Source: Ligustrum vulgare
Lineage: Eukaryota > Streptophyta > Magnoliopsida > Lamiales > Oleaceae
Assembly (NCBI GenBank): GCA_963555705.1
Contig: OY743188.1
Coordinates: 30,339,383 to 30,403,382 of the forward strand
DNA length: 64,000 nucleotides
Direction: 5' to 3'
Positions 36,865-48,998 of this stretch are shown here, piece after piece (positions within the stretch are counted from its first letter, which is position 1; each line of letters opens with the position of its first letter). Both the position numbers and the translations under genes were made by a program. Below the pieces are notes generated by a model that searched no databases, was not told the origin of the DNA, and saw only the letters and a list, made by a program, of their open reading frames with translations.

Positions 36865-37009
36865 CGGTGATTATAGGAATCTCCGCCCTGCCCTGCCCCG
36901 TCCCGTCCCCATTTAGATGGGACGGAATAGGGCTGGGGATGGTAAATCTCCAACAGGGTAAGGACGGGGATTGATATTCTCGTCCCGAACTCGCCCCATT
37001 GTCATTCAT
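36078..37009. mobile_element. Mutator-like MITE with GGGGA-rich arms
   Basis: It is flanked by an exact 9-bp duplication, atcctcaaa (36069-36077 and 37010-37018). Ends are related inverted repeats (tagggatagcaatagggg; complement of the right end atgaatgacaatgggg). Both arms are rich in GGGGA/TCCCC and the centre is AT-rich, with a TA run at 36782-36817 and a TAA run at 36818-36863. There is no coding capacity. The size (932 bp) may include a smaller insertion around 36430-36610. Confidence 0.78.
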
Positions 37010-37018
37010 ATCCTCAAA

Positions 37019-38369
37019 ATTTACATCTCAGTTTGTAATTGCTACTGAACTGTGCTTTTTGTTACCAATTGTGACGTTTGGGTGAGGTGTGGTGGGGTGA
37101 AAGTTGCAACCAAGTTTGTAATTGTGAACTGTGACTTTGTGGGGGTGGGTGGGTGGCGAACGTTGGATAGACTTGTATGTATTTGGGTGTGTGGGTGGGT
37201 GGTGGACGTTGGAACAGTTTTTGTGACAAACTGTGACTTTGTGGGGGAGGTGGGTAAATTTTGTAGCTAAAGTTGTAACTGTGATCGAAATGTGACTTTG
37301 TGTGACCAACTGTGACTTTGTGGTATAGGGTGGGTGAGGTGGGGTTGCAAAGAAATTTGCAACTAAATTTATAATTGTGACTTTGTGTGATCAACTGTAA
37401 CTTTGGGGTGGGGTGAAATTTGTTACTAAATTTGTAATTGTGACCGAAATGTGATTTTGTGTGACCAAATGTGACTTTGCAGGAGGGTGGGTGAATTTTG
37501 TAACTAAATTTGTAATTGTGACCGATATGTGATTTTGTGTGGTGGTGTGAGGTGGGGTTTGCAGAGAAATTTTTGTAACTAAATTTGTAATCGACTTTTT
37601 GTGACAAATTGTGACCTTGTGTGATCGATTGTGTGACCCAACTAGGGATGTCAACGAGCCAAGCCGAACTGAGCTGGCTTGCCAGTCGAAGATCAAGGCT
37701 CGAGCTTTTTTTGGCCCTAACCGAGCCAAGCTAAAGCTCGTCCCCATAAATAAGTCTCGACTTGAGCTTTAGCTCGAGCTTTTAATTTTTTTTTTTTTTC
37801 ATAACAAAATCCATAAATTTTTATTGAAATGTATATATATAGCAAGTTGGGCCGACCTCGTGGTCGAAATTTATTGCTCAAGCTCCCATTGAGCTTTTTT
37901 TTAGCGGGCTTTTTTTTTTTGCTTGAGCCGAGCCGAGTCGAGCCAAAGCTCGTCTCTAAAAAAAAAGCTCCGCTCGAGCCGAGCTAAGCCCGAGCGGCTC
38001 TAGCCTACAAGTCGTTTTGTCACCCCTAGACCCAACTGTAACCTCGTGTGATCAAAGTGTGACCTTTTGCTGCCAAACTGTGACATTGTGTGATCAAACT
38101 GTAATTTTATATGACCCACTATGACTTTATGGCAGGGTGGGGAGGTGTTGGGATGAAATTTGTGACTAAATTTGTAATTGTGACTGAATTGGTTATCCAA
38201 ACTGTGACCTTATGTGAAAAAATTGTGATTTTATGTGACCAACTATGACTTTGTGCGCGGGGTGGGGAGGTGTCGGGATGAAATTTGTGACTAAATTTGT
38301 AATTGTGACCGAATTGAAACTTTGTGTGATCAACTGTGACTTTACTGATGGAGTGGGGGTGAATGTGGG
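37019..38369. repeat. GTGACTTTG-rich repeat array, left part
   Basis: Built from degenerate copies of phrases such as 'ttgtgtgaccaactgtgacttt', 'gggtgggtgaattttgtaac' and 'taaatttgtaattgtgaccg', with G-rich stretches between. The plus strand is G/T-rich. The block starting at 37051 (tgtgctttttgttaccaattgtga) recurs in the same order at 61554, on the other side of the 23-kb insertion. Without inserts the two blocks are about 1.08 kb apart, suggesting a higher-order unit. A MITE interrupts it at 37644-38028. Long minus-strand open frames here are by-products of the repeat. Confidence 0.85.
37644..38028. mobile_element. Mutator-like MITE with GAGCC/GAGCTC-rich arms
   Basis: It is flanked by an exact 9-bp duplication, gacccaact (37635-37643 and 38029-38037), and the host array resumes in register after it. 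Ends are inverted (agggatgtcaacgag; complement of the right end taggggtgacaaaacg). The arms contain GAGCCAAGC and GAGCTTTAGCTCGAGC palindromes, like the MITE at 12736 but distinct in sequence. Confidence 0.88.
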
Positions 38370-40576
38370 TGTAACAACCCACTTCTAATTTTTATTAGGA
38401 AAACTCCTACTAGTCAAAGTCATATATGGAATAGTCCAGTCAAAGTCAAATTAAGATCAAATTATATTATTTTATTTGTTGGGATTATTTTTCTAAAACT
38501 TATATAAGTTGAGGATTTAATTAAATCAAGGAAATAAAAGTGGGGACCTTCTTGGCAATATTTAAATACTTACCCATTATAATACCCATATATCAAACAA
38601 AATGCCAAACAAAGGCTGGACGCAGAGAGAAAAATCGGGAAGAAAGAAGAGGAAAGAAAAAAGGAGAAAAAAAAAGAGAGAAAAAAAGGAGGAGCTCAGT
38701 TCACTTAAGGTGTTTATTGTTTTGGTGTTATTCTACCATCTTTTCCTAGCTTTAAGAGGTAAGTGGTAAAATATTTATTGTTCAATAATGGATAAAATTA
38801 GGGCTTTTGATTTATAGTTAAAATGTGAGTTATATATGAATGTGGGAATGATGATTTTGGTGATTTTAGTCGTATAGTTAAGTTTATTGAAATAAATGCT
38901 TGGCATTAAAGATTAGGGTTTTATTCTATTGGGTTAAACTAGAGATTAAGTTGAGATAAACTTGTATTTTGGTTTGTTTTGAGCTAGAAATGGATTTGTT
39001 TGTGTTGATGATGAATATTGGTTTAGTTATGAGAAGGGGTAAATAAACTAGTAAGCTTGTAAAACTTGAAAATTGAGATTTAGATGAATGTGGTTTTAAT
39101 TTCAAAATCTCGAGTGATATTAGAACTTAATTAGTCATTAGAAGTGATTTTGTGTTCCTAAGTAAAAAGGGTAAGTATGGTGTAATACGAGAAAACAAGT
39201 TTAATGAGTTAATTTAAGAATGAGACTCTTTTACTATTTTATCTATTAATGTGGTTTAAATTGTTGATGTGAAAATTTTTATTTTATCTCAGGAGGTGAC
39301 GGGGAAGTTGGCGTTATATATTGGCCAAGTTAGTGGACGGTCAACTATTTTGTGAGTGGAGAATACTTAAAAGATTTTTCTACGTTATTGACACTGATTT
39401 TCTATAAGTTACAAAATGATTTTTAAATTACTTGCTTTTAGCATGATTATCAAAACAAATGTTTTAAAATTAAGTTTGTTTATCATGATGATTCGTTTTA
39501 CCATGTTTTACGAACATGATTAGTCAAGTTGAGTATGTATGATTTCAAAATCACCAGAAGTACCCGATGTGGTTATCCGTTCTTGTGTTAGTGCACGGAG
39601 GTGGCCTTGGGCCCGTGTACTAGCGGATATTATTTGAGATCTTAAGGCTCTGTCAAGGAGGGGGGCTATGGCCCGTGTTCAGATGATCTTAAGATCCACA
39701 CTTATGCACGGAGGGGGCCTATGGCCCGTGTGTAAGGGTGTATATATAAGGTCTTTGGGACCCACTTTTGTACCCAGAAGGGCTTTGGGCCGGGTACAGA
39801 GGTGCTTAGCAGTCTACGAGCGTATGACTCGATACAGATTTCAGATGATTTAGTTGAGTACATTTGGTGTGATTTTCTTATGTATTGTAGTTTATCAGTT
39901 ATGTTTCAAATGATTATTCTACGATCATTATGATTATTCTTATTATGTAGGATTTGATTTAAAGTGGCAAAAGATTATGAAATAAATTATGTTTTCAAAA
40001 ATGGTTTATAAAAGAAAATTATTTTAGAAACTCTACTCACTGAGTTACAAGCTCATGTTTCTCCCTATCTCTTCCTTATAGGGAAAAGTTACAGATTTTG
40101 ATCAACTTGGATAGAGCCATCACCACCAGACAAGCTTAAAAAGTAGGCATTTCTATGGTTTATTCTGATATGGTATTTAGAAGTTATCTTTTGGGCTCAT
40201 GTTATAGGCTGTGATATTCTTTTGTGGCCTTGTCGGTAATAGGCTTGGTGATTATGTAATACGGGTTGTATGTATATATATTAAAAGAATTGACTAAGAA
40301 TTTCAATTGTCTTATTACATTAATGTTATGCATGGAAGGTTTGAGAAGTCTTTATGATTATTATGCATGATTGTTGAGAATTTGACTTTGAATGACAGGT
40401 TGGTTATGTCTATAATATAGGGGAGATTCTGTCAAAATTTTTATTAATTCATATGGGATCAAATTTATTTAAAAGGTGAATATGAAAGATAAGAAAAGTC
40501 AAGTTTGCCTTGGTGGTGGGTCCAACATCACGTCACGTTTCAGGTCCAGTAGGATGATCAGGGATGGGTCATGACA
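38370..40576 (+). repeat. 5' LTR of the plus-strand Tekay element
   Basis: Runs from TGTAACAACC to CATGACA, 2207 bp, followed at once by the primer-binding site. It matches 59173-61395 along its length with modest divergence and a few small indels. A TATA box candidate (tatatataag) is at 39741. Four hairpin-forming GGCCCGTG repeats surround it. Confidence 0.93.
39591..39797. repeat. Four hairpin-forming repeats around the LTR TATA box
   Basis: Imperfect palindromes of the type CACGGAGG...GGCCCGTG occur at 39591-39620, 39657-39680, 39706-39732 and, more diverged, 39770-39797 (gtacccag...cgggtac). The TATA-like tatatataag at 39741 lies between the third and fourth. The same array occurs in the 3' LTR at about 60396-60600. 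Each unit could form a GC-rich hairpin or bind a dimeric factor. Confidence 0.75.
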
Positions 40577-40577
40577 A

Positions 40578-40590
40578 TTGGTATCAGAGC
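40578..40590 (+). promoter_or_regulatory. Primer-binding site for initiator tRNA-Met (plus-strand Tekay)
   Basis: TTGGTATCAGAGC starts two bases after the LTR end CATGACA. It is complementary to the 3' end of initiator tRNA-Met, the usual primer for chromoviruses. Confidence 0.93.
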
Positions 40591-40689
40591 ATGGTTATTG
40601 GCGCTTGGACAATACGTGATTATTTAGTCTACAAGTTGTATTATTCATTTCTGGTCTGTCAACCTGTAATGCATATTTTTAGGTACAAG

Positions 40690-41874
40690 ATGCCTCGAGG
40701 TGGTAAGACACGTGGACGTTTAAATCCACAACCTCAAAATCAAAATACTCGCTAGAGAGAAAATGTTAGGGGATTAAATCAAGGAGAAGAATCAGTCCAC
40801 CAAGCACCAGTACAACAGAATCAGGGAAATGCACCAGTACAACAGAACCAGGGAAATGTAGCTGGGAATGATCCCTTGACTGAGAGAATTGTTGCGGCCA
40901 TTGCCTCTCTTTTACCAAATGCATTACAGAACCCAGCTAGAGATGATAGCATTGAAAGAGAAATTAAGCTTGGAGCAAAGCATTTTGAAAGCACAGGAAA
41001 TCTGGGTGACGCTGAGGTTTGGATGAAGAGCTTGGAGAATATTTTCGATGTCATGGTATGTCCGGATGCTACTAAGTTGCGCCTTGCCTCTTTCTTATTA
41101 AAAGGAGTTGCGGCAGATTGGTGGACTACATATCGGGGCCGATATCGTGATCCTAATACTATTACTTGGACCATGTTCAAGGAAGCATTTAATGAGACAT
41201 ACTATCCTCCGAGCTACCGTGCGGCCAGACAAAGGGAATTTCTGAATCTTGTACAGGGATCATACACTGTAGCTAAGTATCAGAATAGATTTTTGGAATT
41301 ATCCAAGTATGCTATTGATTTTGTAGCTGATGAAACAAACAAATGTAGGTTGTTTCAGGAAGGATTGAGTACAGAAATTAGAGCAATGGTCACAGGTCAT
41401 GGACATCATAGTTTCAGTGAACTTGTATAGGCGGCCTCAAGAGTCGAGATGGCACTTTTGGAAGGACAAAATTAGGGAGTGCAAATGTTATTTCGTGGTG
41501 GTAGCAGTCAGATAGGGACTTATAGTGGACAATTAAAGAAGGATAAGAAAGGATTTTAGCCAGGTGTCACACAAACTGGGAGCTTCAAATCTAAGTCTCG
41601 AGGTACAGGATTTAGTAGAGGATCTGGACACAGCCAGAGTTCTGTACGGCAGCCGATACATAGCCGTTCTCACATGCAGGTTTCTTCTCAGAGATATTTT
41701 GCCCCTAGATTGGTTGACAGTGGTAGTGGTCCCAGATTTTCGCAGTGTCAGTTGTGCGGAAAGTTTCATGTGGGAGAGTGCCTTAAGAGTAGTGGTGGCT
41801 GTTTTCGTTGTTGTCAGATGGGACACTTGAAGAAGGATTGTCCAGTTCGGTTTCAGGAGTGTAGTGCATCATAG
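40690..41874 (+). pseudogene. Tekay gag (capsid/nucleocapsid), interrupted by TAG stops
   Basis: A basic N-terminus (MPRGGKTRGR) is followed by the retrotransposon gag domain (GDAEVWMKSLENIF, LKGVAADWW, FNETYYPPSYRAARQREF). A zinc knuckle lies near 41750-41850 (CQLCGKFHVGEC, then CFRCCQMGHLKKDC). One frame runs the whole way but is broken by TAG at 40753, 41428, 41473, 41557 and 41872. In several of these places relatives have Gln. Gag would form the particle that packages element RNA. The frame continues directly into protease after the last stop. Confidence 0.92.
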
Positions 41875-44800
41875 ATGGCTCCACAGGCTGAAACTAGCAG
41901 TGCGAGACATAATCAGAATAGGAAAGATAATGTGGGATCATCGAGTGGGACCCATTCAAATCTTGCAGGCCATAGTGTTACTAGTCAAAGAGGACAGGTG
42001 GGACGTCCGAAGTCCCAAGGTAGAGTTTTTGCGATGATACAGCAGCAGGCTGAGGAGTCACCAGATGTTGTTGTGGGTATAATATCTATTTTTGGCAACA
42101 ATGTTCATGCATTAATTGATTCTGGTGCTACTCATTCCTTTATTTCTTATGCACTTACTAATTATGCAGATAAGATATTAGAGCCTTTAGACAATGAGTT
42201 AGTTGTAGCTACCCGATGAGAAAATCTCTTTTAGGGAATGACGTGTTCAAGGGTTGTGTGATTCGAGTGAATGATCATTAGATAAAAACTGATCTAATTC
42301 CACTTGATATTCATGACTTCAATATTATTTTGGACATGGATTTTTTAACTATGAATCGTGCTTCAGTTGACTGTTTTCGTAAAGAAGTTACATTCAGGAG
42401 GCCTGGAGACCCTGAGATTATTCTTAAAGGAGAGAGGAGAATTTTACAATCCTGTTTGATATCTGCTCTTGATTCTCGTAGACTTCTGAAGAAAGGTTGT
42501 CAGGGATATTTAGCTCACGTGATTGATACTCAGATCAGTAAGCTTAAACTTGAGGATATATCTATTGTAAGAGATTTTCCAGATGTATTTCTAGACTATC
42601 TTCCCGGATTACCGCCAGAAAGAGAATTCGAATTTACTATTGAGGTATTGCCTGGTACAACTTCTATTTCTCAAGCACCTTACAGAATGGCCCTAACTGA
42701 GTTGAAAGAATTGAAAGTGCAATTACAAGAATTGGTTGATAAGGGTTTCATTAGACCCAGTGCATCACCATTGGGAGCTCCGGTTTTGTTTGTGAAGAAG
42801 AAAGATGGAACTATGAGATTGTGTATTGATTACCGACAATTGAATAAGGTGACGATTCGCAACAAGTATCCACTACTTCGTATTGATAACTTGTTTGACC
42901 AACTTCGAGATGCCGAGGTATTCTCTAAGATTGATTTGCGTTCGGGGTATCATCAGATTAAAATTCGAGATATTGATGTGCCAAAGACTGAATTTAGGAC
43001 TCGCTATGGTCATTATGAGTTTCTAGTGATGCCGTTCGGTTAATTTAACAAACGCCCCAGCTGTTTTCATGGATTTGATGAACAGGATTCTACATCCTTA
43101 TTTGGATATATTTGTTATTGTCTTTATTGATGATATATCGATTTATTCTTCCAACCATGATGAGCATGCAGAGCATTTGAGGATTATTTTTTAGACCTTG
43201 CGAGATAAACAATTATATGCTAAGTTCTCAAAATGCGAGTTTTAGCTAGACAAGGTTGTATTTTTAGGATATGTGATTTTAGCTGAAGGAATTTATGTTG
43301 ATCATGTAAAGACAGATGGAGTGATGAAATGGGAACGTCCTAATAATGTGACTGAGGTGCGGAGTTTTCTTGGTTTAGTCGGATATTATCGTCGTTTTGT
43401 GGAGGGATTTTCTAAGATTGCCCTTCCATTGACCAGTTTGACACGGAAGAACTCAAAGTTTGTTTGGACTGAAGAATGTGAGAAGATTTTTCAGGAATTG
43501 AAGAATATGTTGGTTTCTGCTCCTATACTTACACTTCCATCACCAGGTGAAGAGTTTTTGATTTTTAGTGATGCTTCGAGACAAGGTTTGGGATGTGTTT
43601 TGATGCAAAATGGAAAAGTTGTGGCTTACGCTTGAAGACAATTGAAGAAACATGAATTGAATTATCCCACTTATGATTTAGAATTGGCCGCGGTGGTTTT
43701 GGCTCTCAAAATTTGGAAGCACTATTTATATGGTGAGAGGTATCAGATTTTCACTGACCACAAGAGCTTGAAGTATATTTTTACTCAGAAAGAATCGAAC
43801 TTGAGGCAAAGAAGATGGTTAGAATTGATTAAGGATTATGATTGTAAAATTGATTACCATCCAGGAAAAGCAAATGTAGTTGTTGATGCACTTAGTCGAA
43901 AAGCCAGTAGTAGCTCAAACCAAACAAATGCAGTATGTGCTTCCTTGATGTGTGAATTTAGAAACTTGAATGCTCAGTTATCAGCCACTACTTCAGGGGT
44001 AGTGCTAGCTACGTTTCAAATGAAGCCTTGCCTAGTGGATAAAGTTAAACAGGCTCAGTCTGAGGATCTATCACTAAGAATATTGAAGGAAAAAGTTGAA
44101 GCTGGAATACGAACAGATTTTTCTATCCTAGATGATGGTACTCTAGTTATGGGAGACAGATTGTGTGTTCCAGATATTTTAGAGTTGAAAAACGAGATAC
44201 TAGAAGAAGCACATAATTCAGCTTATGCAATGCATCCAGGTAGCACAAAAATGTATCATATGTTGAAGGAACATTACTGGTGGCCAGGTATGAAGAGAGA
44301 GATTGCCGAGTTTGTGTCTAGATGTTTTATTTGCCAACAAGTAAAACCAATTCGTCAGAAATCCGCTGGAACTTTACAACCATTGCCTATTCTAGAGTGG
44401 AAGTGGGAGCACATCACTATGGATTTTCTATTTGGTCTTCCTCGTACTCAGAGTAGTAATGATGGTATTTGGGTGATTGTGGATAGGTTGACCAAGACTG
44501 CAAGGTTTTTACCGATTAAAGCTACATTTACTTTGACTAAGTTAGCAAAATTATATGTCGATGAGGTAGTATGGTTGTATGGGGCTCCAGTTTCTATTGT
44601 GTCTGATAGAGATCCTCAATTCACGTCTCAATTTTGGCCTAAGTTGCAGAGTGCTTTGAGCACAAAGGTCCAGTTTAGTACTGCATTTCACCCTCAGACG
44701 GATGGTCAATCCGAGAGAACGATTCAGACCTTAGAAGACATGCTTCGAGCTTGTGCTCTCGAGTTCAAAGGGAGTTGGGATACTCATTTACGTTGCATGG

Positions 44801-44932
44801 AGTTTGCTTATAATAACAGTTTTCATCCCAATATTGAGATGGCTCCTTTCGAGGCACTATATGGTAGGAGGTGCAGGACTCCAGTTTGTTGGAGCGAAGT
44901 GGGTGAGAGAAAGTTGGTCCTGAGATAGTTCA
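41875..44932 (+). pseudogene. Tekay pol: protease, RT, RNase H, integrase core (broken)
   Basis: Protease has the active-site DSGATHSF near 42120. A frameshift lies near 42215. RT follows, with YRMAL...[47 protein letters not shown] and the catalytic FIDD near 43125. An apparent 5-base insertion after VMPFG (about 43041) adds TAA and shifts the frame. TAG stops at 43192 and 43243 and TGA at 43633 follow. RNase H carries FSDASRQGLGCV and [11 protein letters not shown]. Integrase has the zinc-binding HPGSTK...CFICQQVK (about 44235-44340) and catalytic D, D and E in [17 protein letters not shown] and GQSERTIQT. Near 44915 the frame is lost just before the Athila insertion. The rest of integrase resumes at 58707. 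Confidence 0.94.
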
Positions 44933-46550
44933 TGATAAGTGCTTTATTAGCATGTATTTAATTCACTTATTATCTTATTTTGTTATTGGTTTGATCTTAT
45001 TGAAGTATTGTTTAATGCATTTTCATTTATTGTGTTATGTAAGGTCAAAAAGAAGAAAAGGAAGGAAACAAGACCAAATAAATACCAAAAATCAAGAAGT
45101 AAGTTCAAGGGAATATTCAAAGAGCTCAAAATCAATAATGGCATGTGGGAAGAAGATTAGATTCAAAAATTATGGTCAAAGAAGGTTTGGGGTGAAGTTG
45201 GAAATCAAAAACCCGCAAGGATTGTGATCATGAATTTTAGTCCTAGATTGAAGCTCAATTTGGTCATAGAAGACTTTCAAATTTTGGAAGATCTATTTCA
45301 CAAATAATTGTAGATATTTGATTTTTCTTTCCAACGCAACTTGAATCACCACAATCGGACTTCAGGAGAGAAAGTTTGGACAAAAACATCAAGCGTAGGC
45401 GCTTCTTGGCAGAGATGCACATACAGCCGTAAAAGACAAAGTTACAGCCATAACTTCCAAATTTCGAAAATTTTCAGTAGCTCACTTACGGCCGTAAATG
45501 AAAAAGTTACGGCCGTAACTTGCTGGCCAAAAAATTTCCTTATCTGATTCATTGCATAATTTTGGTATATTTTGTGGGTAAAGTTAGGGCACGATTTTGG
45601 GAGTATTAAAAGAGCAAAATCACCACAAAAAGGAGGCTGTACATTGAGAAAAATTGAGAGCAAAATATAGAGCATTATTGGGAGATTTTCAAGCGCAAGA
45701 ATATCAACAACAATGAAATTCATGAAGCAACTTGAAGAATCTACCACAATCATGCTAGGCTAAATTCCATATCTTGTTCAAAGGGGAAGTTATGTTAACT
45801 CAATTATGTTATTTTCTTTTCCTACAAATTAGTAGCGTGAATTTATTCATTTATTTCAATTGTTGGAGTATTGTGTTTTGAATGTTCAATTGAGTTTATT
45901 TGATTAATAGTTTAATTTGGCCAATTGGATTATTGATCTTTGGATTCATGAATATGCTATGTTTAGATTCTTTATCCGTAATTTTCATTGAATCTTTACT
46001 TTAGTAGCAAATAAATCTTGTGCAGGTTTAGTAATAATTAAACTTGGATTGATTAATTCGAGCTTGTGAAATTAACGATCAAATTCAATCTATTCTTCTA
46101 AATTTTCATACTAGTCGTGCATTAAATCCTAAGAGCTTGTTTAGGATTGTCCGTGACTAGAATTGATTCAAAGAGCTTGTTTTGAATCAATACACATAAG
46201 GAAGAATTTAGATAATCAGATCTTGTTGATTATTTATGACTGATAATTGAATATGGATATAACCACGTTACAAGGAAAGGGATAACATTAACTGAGGGTA
46301 CAACCGAACCCGAGAACAAGATTTCTTCATCTATTATTTCTCTAGTCATATTTAATTGTTTATTTTTATGCATATTTTTCATTCAAGCAATTTTAAACAA
46401 CAAACCCCCAATTCCATTCTAATTGATCGTACAATTAAAATTACTTTCCGTTCCTCGTGGGATTGACCCTTACTCTCGCTACTACATTATTAATTAATAT
46501 TTAGCGAGTAAGGAATTATTTATTATTTTGGTGCATCATGACACGCATCA
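44933..46550 (+). repeat. 5' LTR of the Athila element (1618 bp)
   Basis: Runs from TGATAAGTGC to CACGCATCA and is followed by the tRNA-Asp primer-binding site. It aligns from about 45119 onward with the truncated 3' LTR 57357-58701. Two pairs of ACGGCCGT-type palindromes lie at 45423-45516, upstream of a weak TATA-like gtattaaaag (45603). Confidence 0.92.
45423..45516. repeat. Two pairs of ACGGCCGT-type palindromes in the Athila 5' LTR
   Basis: Sites start at 45423 (acagccgt), 45444 (acagccat), 45488 (acggccgt) and 45509 (acggccgt). Within-pair steps are exactly 21 bases. The 3' LTR has matching sites at 57575, 57596, 57640 and 57661, again 21 apart. The LTR is otherwise unrelated to the CRM-like LTRs that carry the same motif. 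Confidence 0.9.
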
Positions 46551-46556
46551 AATTTT

Positions 46557-46574
46557 TGGCGCTGTTGCCGGGGA
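46557..46574 (+). promoter_or_regulatory. Primer-binding site for tRNA-Asp (Athila)
   Basis: tggcgctgttgccgggga lies 6 bases after the LTR end. This sequence is the established Athila primer-binding site, complementary to tRNA-Asp, with one substitution from the common form. Confidence 0.9.
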
Positions 46575-46804
46575 CGGTTAACCAATTTTGTGTTTAATCA
46601 ATTAGAATTTTATTTTTTCTTCATTTTATTTATTTTTTATTTTCACTTTATTTCTATAATTTTTCAAAAAAATAAAAATGAAAAATTCTTGTCTGTCTAC
46701 TTCTTTGCTTATATGCGTAAACTCGATAAACTAATTTTGATTTTTTTTATCTTGACCCAAAAATCGAGAAAAATTTTCGACAGCAAAGAAGAGCAGCACA
46801 ACCA

Positions 46805-48998
46805 ATGGCAATAGATAACAATAATCTGACTCTCAAGCAACTAGCTACCCCGAATGTTGCTCAACAACCACTATGCATCACTTTTTCGGCAGTGGAAGAC
46901 GGCAGAACTTTTGAGCTAAAATCCGGATTGATCCATCTTCTGCCAACTTTCAGAGGACATCCCGGTGAGGACCCATACAGACATCTGAAGGAGTTCCATG
47001 TGATTTGTGATAGCATGAGACCTACGGGTATTACTGAGGAACAAATCAAGATGAGGGCTTTTCCATTCTCGCTGAAGGATGCTGCTACTGATTGGTTGTA
47101 TTGTTTACCATCTGGATCAGTCACCACCTGTAACGACATGAAGAGGCTATTCCTAGAAAAGTACTTTCCTGCATCGAGAGCTGGAACGATCAGAAAGGAA
47201 ATATGTGGGGTGCGACAAAACAATGGTGAATTATTATATGAGTATTGGGAGCGCTTCAAAAAGCTCATCTCGAGCTGCCCCCATCATCAAATCAGTGAGC
47301 AACTCTTGGTGCAATATATTTATGAAGGTCTAGTACCGATGGATAGAAGCATGATAGATGCTGCAAGTGGAGGTGCACTGATGGACAAGACACCGGAACA
47401 AGCACGGGCTTTAATCTCCAGTATGGCTGAGAACACTTAGCAATTCAATCCAAATAGGGATATGCAAGTCCGCCGCGTGAATGAGGTAAGTAGTTCCAAT
47501 ATTGAAAGTCAATTGTTTGAACTAACAAATCTCGTTAAACAACTTGCTGTAGGGAAGACACAACAGGTCAAAGCTTGTGGGATATGTGCGAACTTCGGAC
47601 ATCCAACAGATACTTTTCCGGTGTTGCAAGAGGGAAATTGTGAACAAGTAAGTGCTACAGAGGGTTTTCCGTTCCAAAGACAACAGTACAATCCGTACTC
47701 TAATACCTACAGTCCAGGATGGAGGGATCACCCCAACCTAAGCTACGGAATTAACAAACCCCCGGGTTTCATTTCCAACAAACCTCAAGGACAATTTCAG
47801 CAACAAGGAACCTTCCAACAATAGGGGGCAGTATCAGCAAAAACCACAAGGCTCAGGTATGTCTCTTGAAGACATGGTAAAAACACTAGCAACTAATACA
47901 TTACAATTTCAACAGGATGCAAAGTCTAGCATTCAAAATTTGGAGAACCAGATGAGCCAAATGGCCACCGCCATCAACAGGTTGGAAGCACAATCCGGAG
48001 GTAAACTACCATCTTAGCCTGAGGTGAATCCTAAAAATGTTAGTGTCATCACTCTCCGGAATGGAAAAGAGGTTGAGGGGCCACAAATGAAACTTGTTGC
48101 AGCCGAAGAGGAGGAAGTTGAAGAAGAAGGGGTCGGAAAGAAAAACAGCACTTCGCAAAACCCGCAGGTAAAATCCAACTCTAATTCAATTGCTAAATTG
48201 ACTCCACCTCCTTTTCCTAGCAGGTTAGAAAAACGACTAAGGAGGGCAAGGAAAAGGATATACTGGAGATGTTCAGGAAAGTGGAAATCAACATTCCACT
48301 GTTAGATGCAATCAAGCAAGTGCCCCGATATGCAAAGTTTTTAAAGGATCTGTGCACCAATAAGAGAAAGCTAAAGGGAAATGAGATGGTAAGAATGAGT
48401 GAGTCTGTATCTGCACTTCTTCACAGAAAATCACCTCCTAAGTGTAAGGATCCAGGTATGTTTACCATACCTTGTCAAATAGGCAATAAGAAAATAAATC
48501 GTGCTTTAATAGACTTAGGAGCATCTATCAATGTAATGCCTAGGTCCACCTGAAACCAATGTTATAATTCAACTAGCCGATCGTTCTAATGCTTATCCTG
48601 ACGGGGTAGTTGAAGACACTCTAGTACAAGTAGGCGGGTTAGTATTTCCTGCAGATTTTTATGTATTGGACATGAATGATGACCACTCCCCCAACTCTAC
48701 TCCTATTTTGTTAGGCAGATAATTTCTAAAAACATCTAAGACCAAGATAGATGTTAGTAGTGGCTCACTTACCATGGAATTTGATAATGAGATTATTCAA
48801 TTCAATATTTATGATTCCGTGAAAAATCATGATGATGATAATCCTGTTCAGTCTATTAATGTGATTGATTCTTCAGTACATGAAATTTTTGAACTTGGTG
48901 GAAAGGACTGTCCAAAGTCACCACAATCAGGTAAAATCTCTCGGGTCGCATCACCAATTTCTAATGAAGAGCTTCTACCCCTCTTTTGCAGGTACTAA
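46805..48998 (+). pseudogene. Athila gag and protease, with stops and frameshifts
   Basis: The first 211 codons (46805-47440) are open and carry the Athila gag core: FRGHPGEDPYRHLKEF, AFPFSLKDAATDWL, LEKYFPASRAGTIRKEI and ALISSMAENT. TAG at 47438 interrupts but the frame goes on (NLVKQLAVGK, CGICANFGHPTD) to TAG at 47822. After a shift near 47824 comes a coiled coil (SIQNLENQMSQMATAINRLE), TAG at 48015, and an acidic linker. Another shift near 48260 leads into FRKVEINIPLLDAIKQVPRY and a retropepsin segment, with ALIDLGASINVMP as the active site (D-L-G-A-S near 48515) and PILLGR near 48705. The frame ends at 48998. No RT follows. Confidence 0.92.

Noticed and set aside
37028..37747. Long minus-strand frames rich in His, Thr and Lys (also at 38000-38382 and 61465-62408)
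   Set aside because: They are translations of the GTGACTTTG repeat array. Several frames are open at once and the protein is only a repeat of the array.
40578..40592. tRNA gene fragment suggested by ttggtatcagagc
   Set aside because: Only the tRNA-complementary primer site is present, directly after an LTR. No cloverleaf follows.
44300..44928. Possible integrated pararetrovirus in the Tekay pol region
   Set aside because: An integrase with D, D, E residues is present, LTRs and a primer-binding site flank the region, and no movement protein or virus coat region is seen. It is an LTR retrotransposon.
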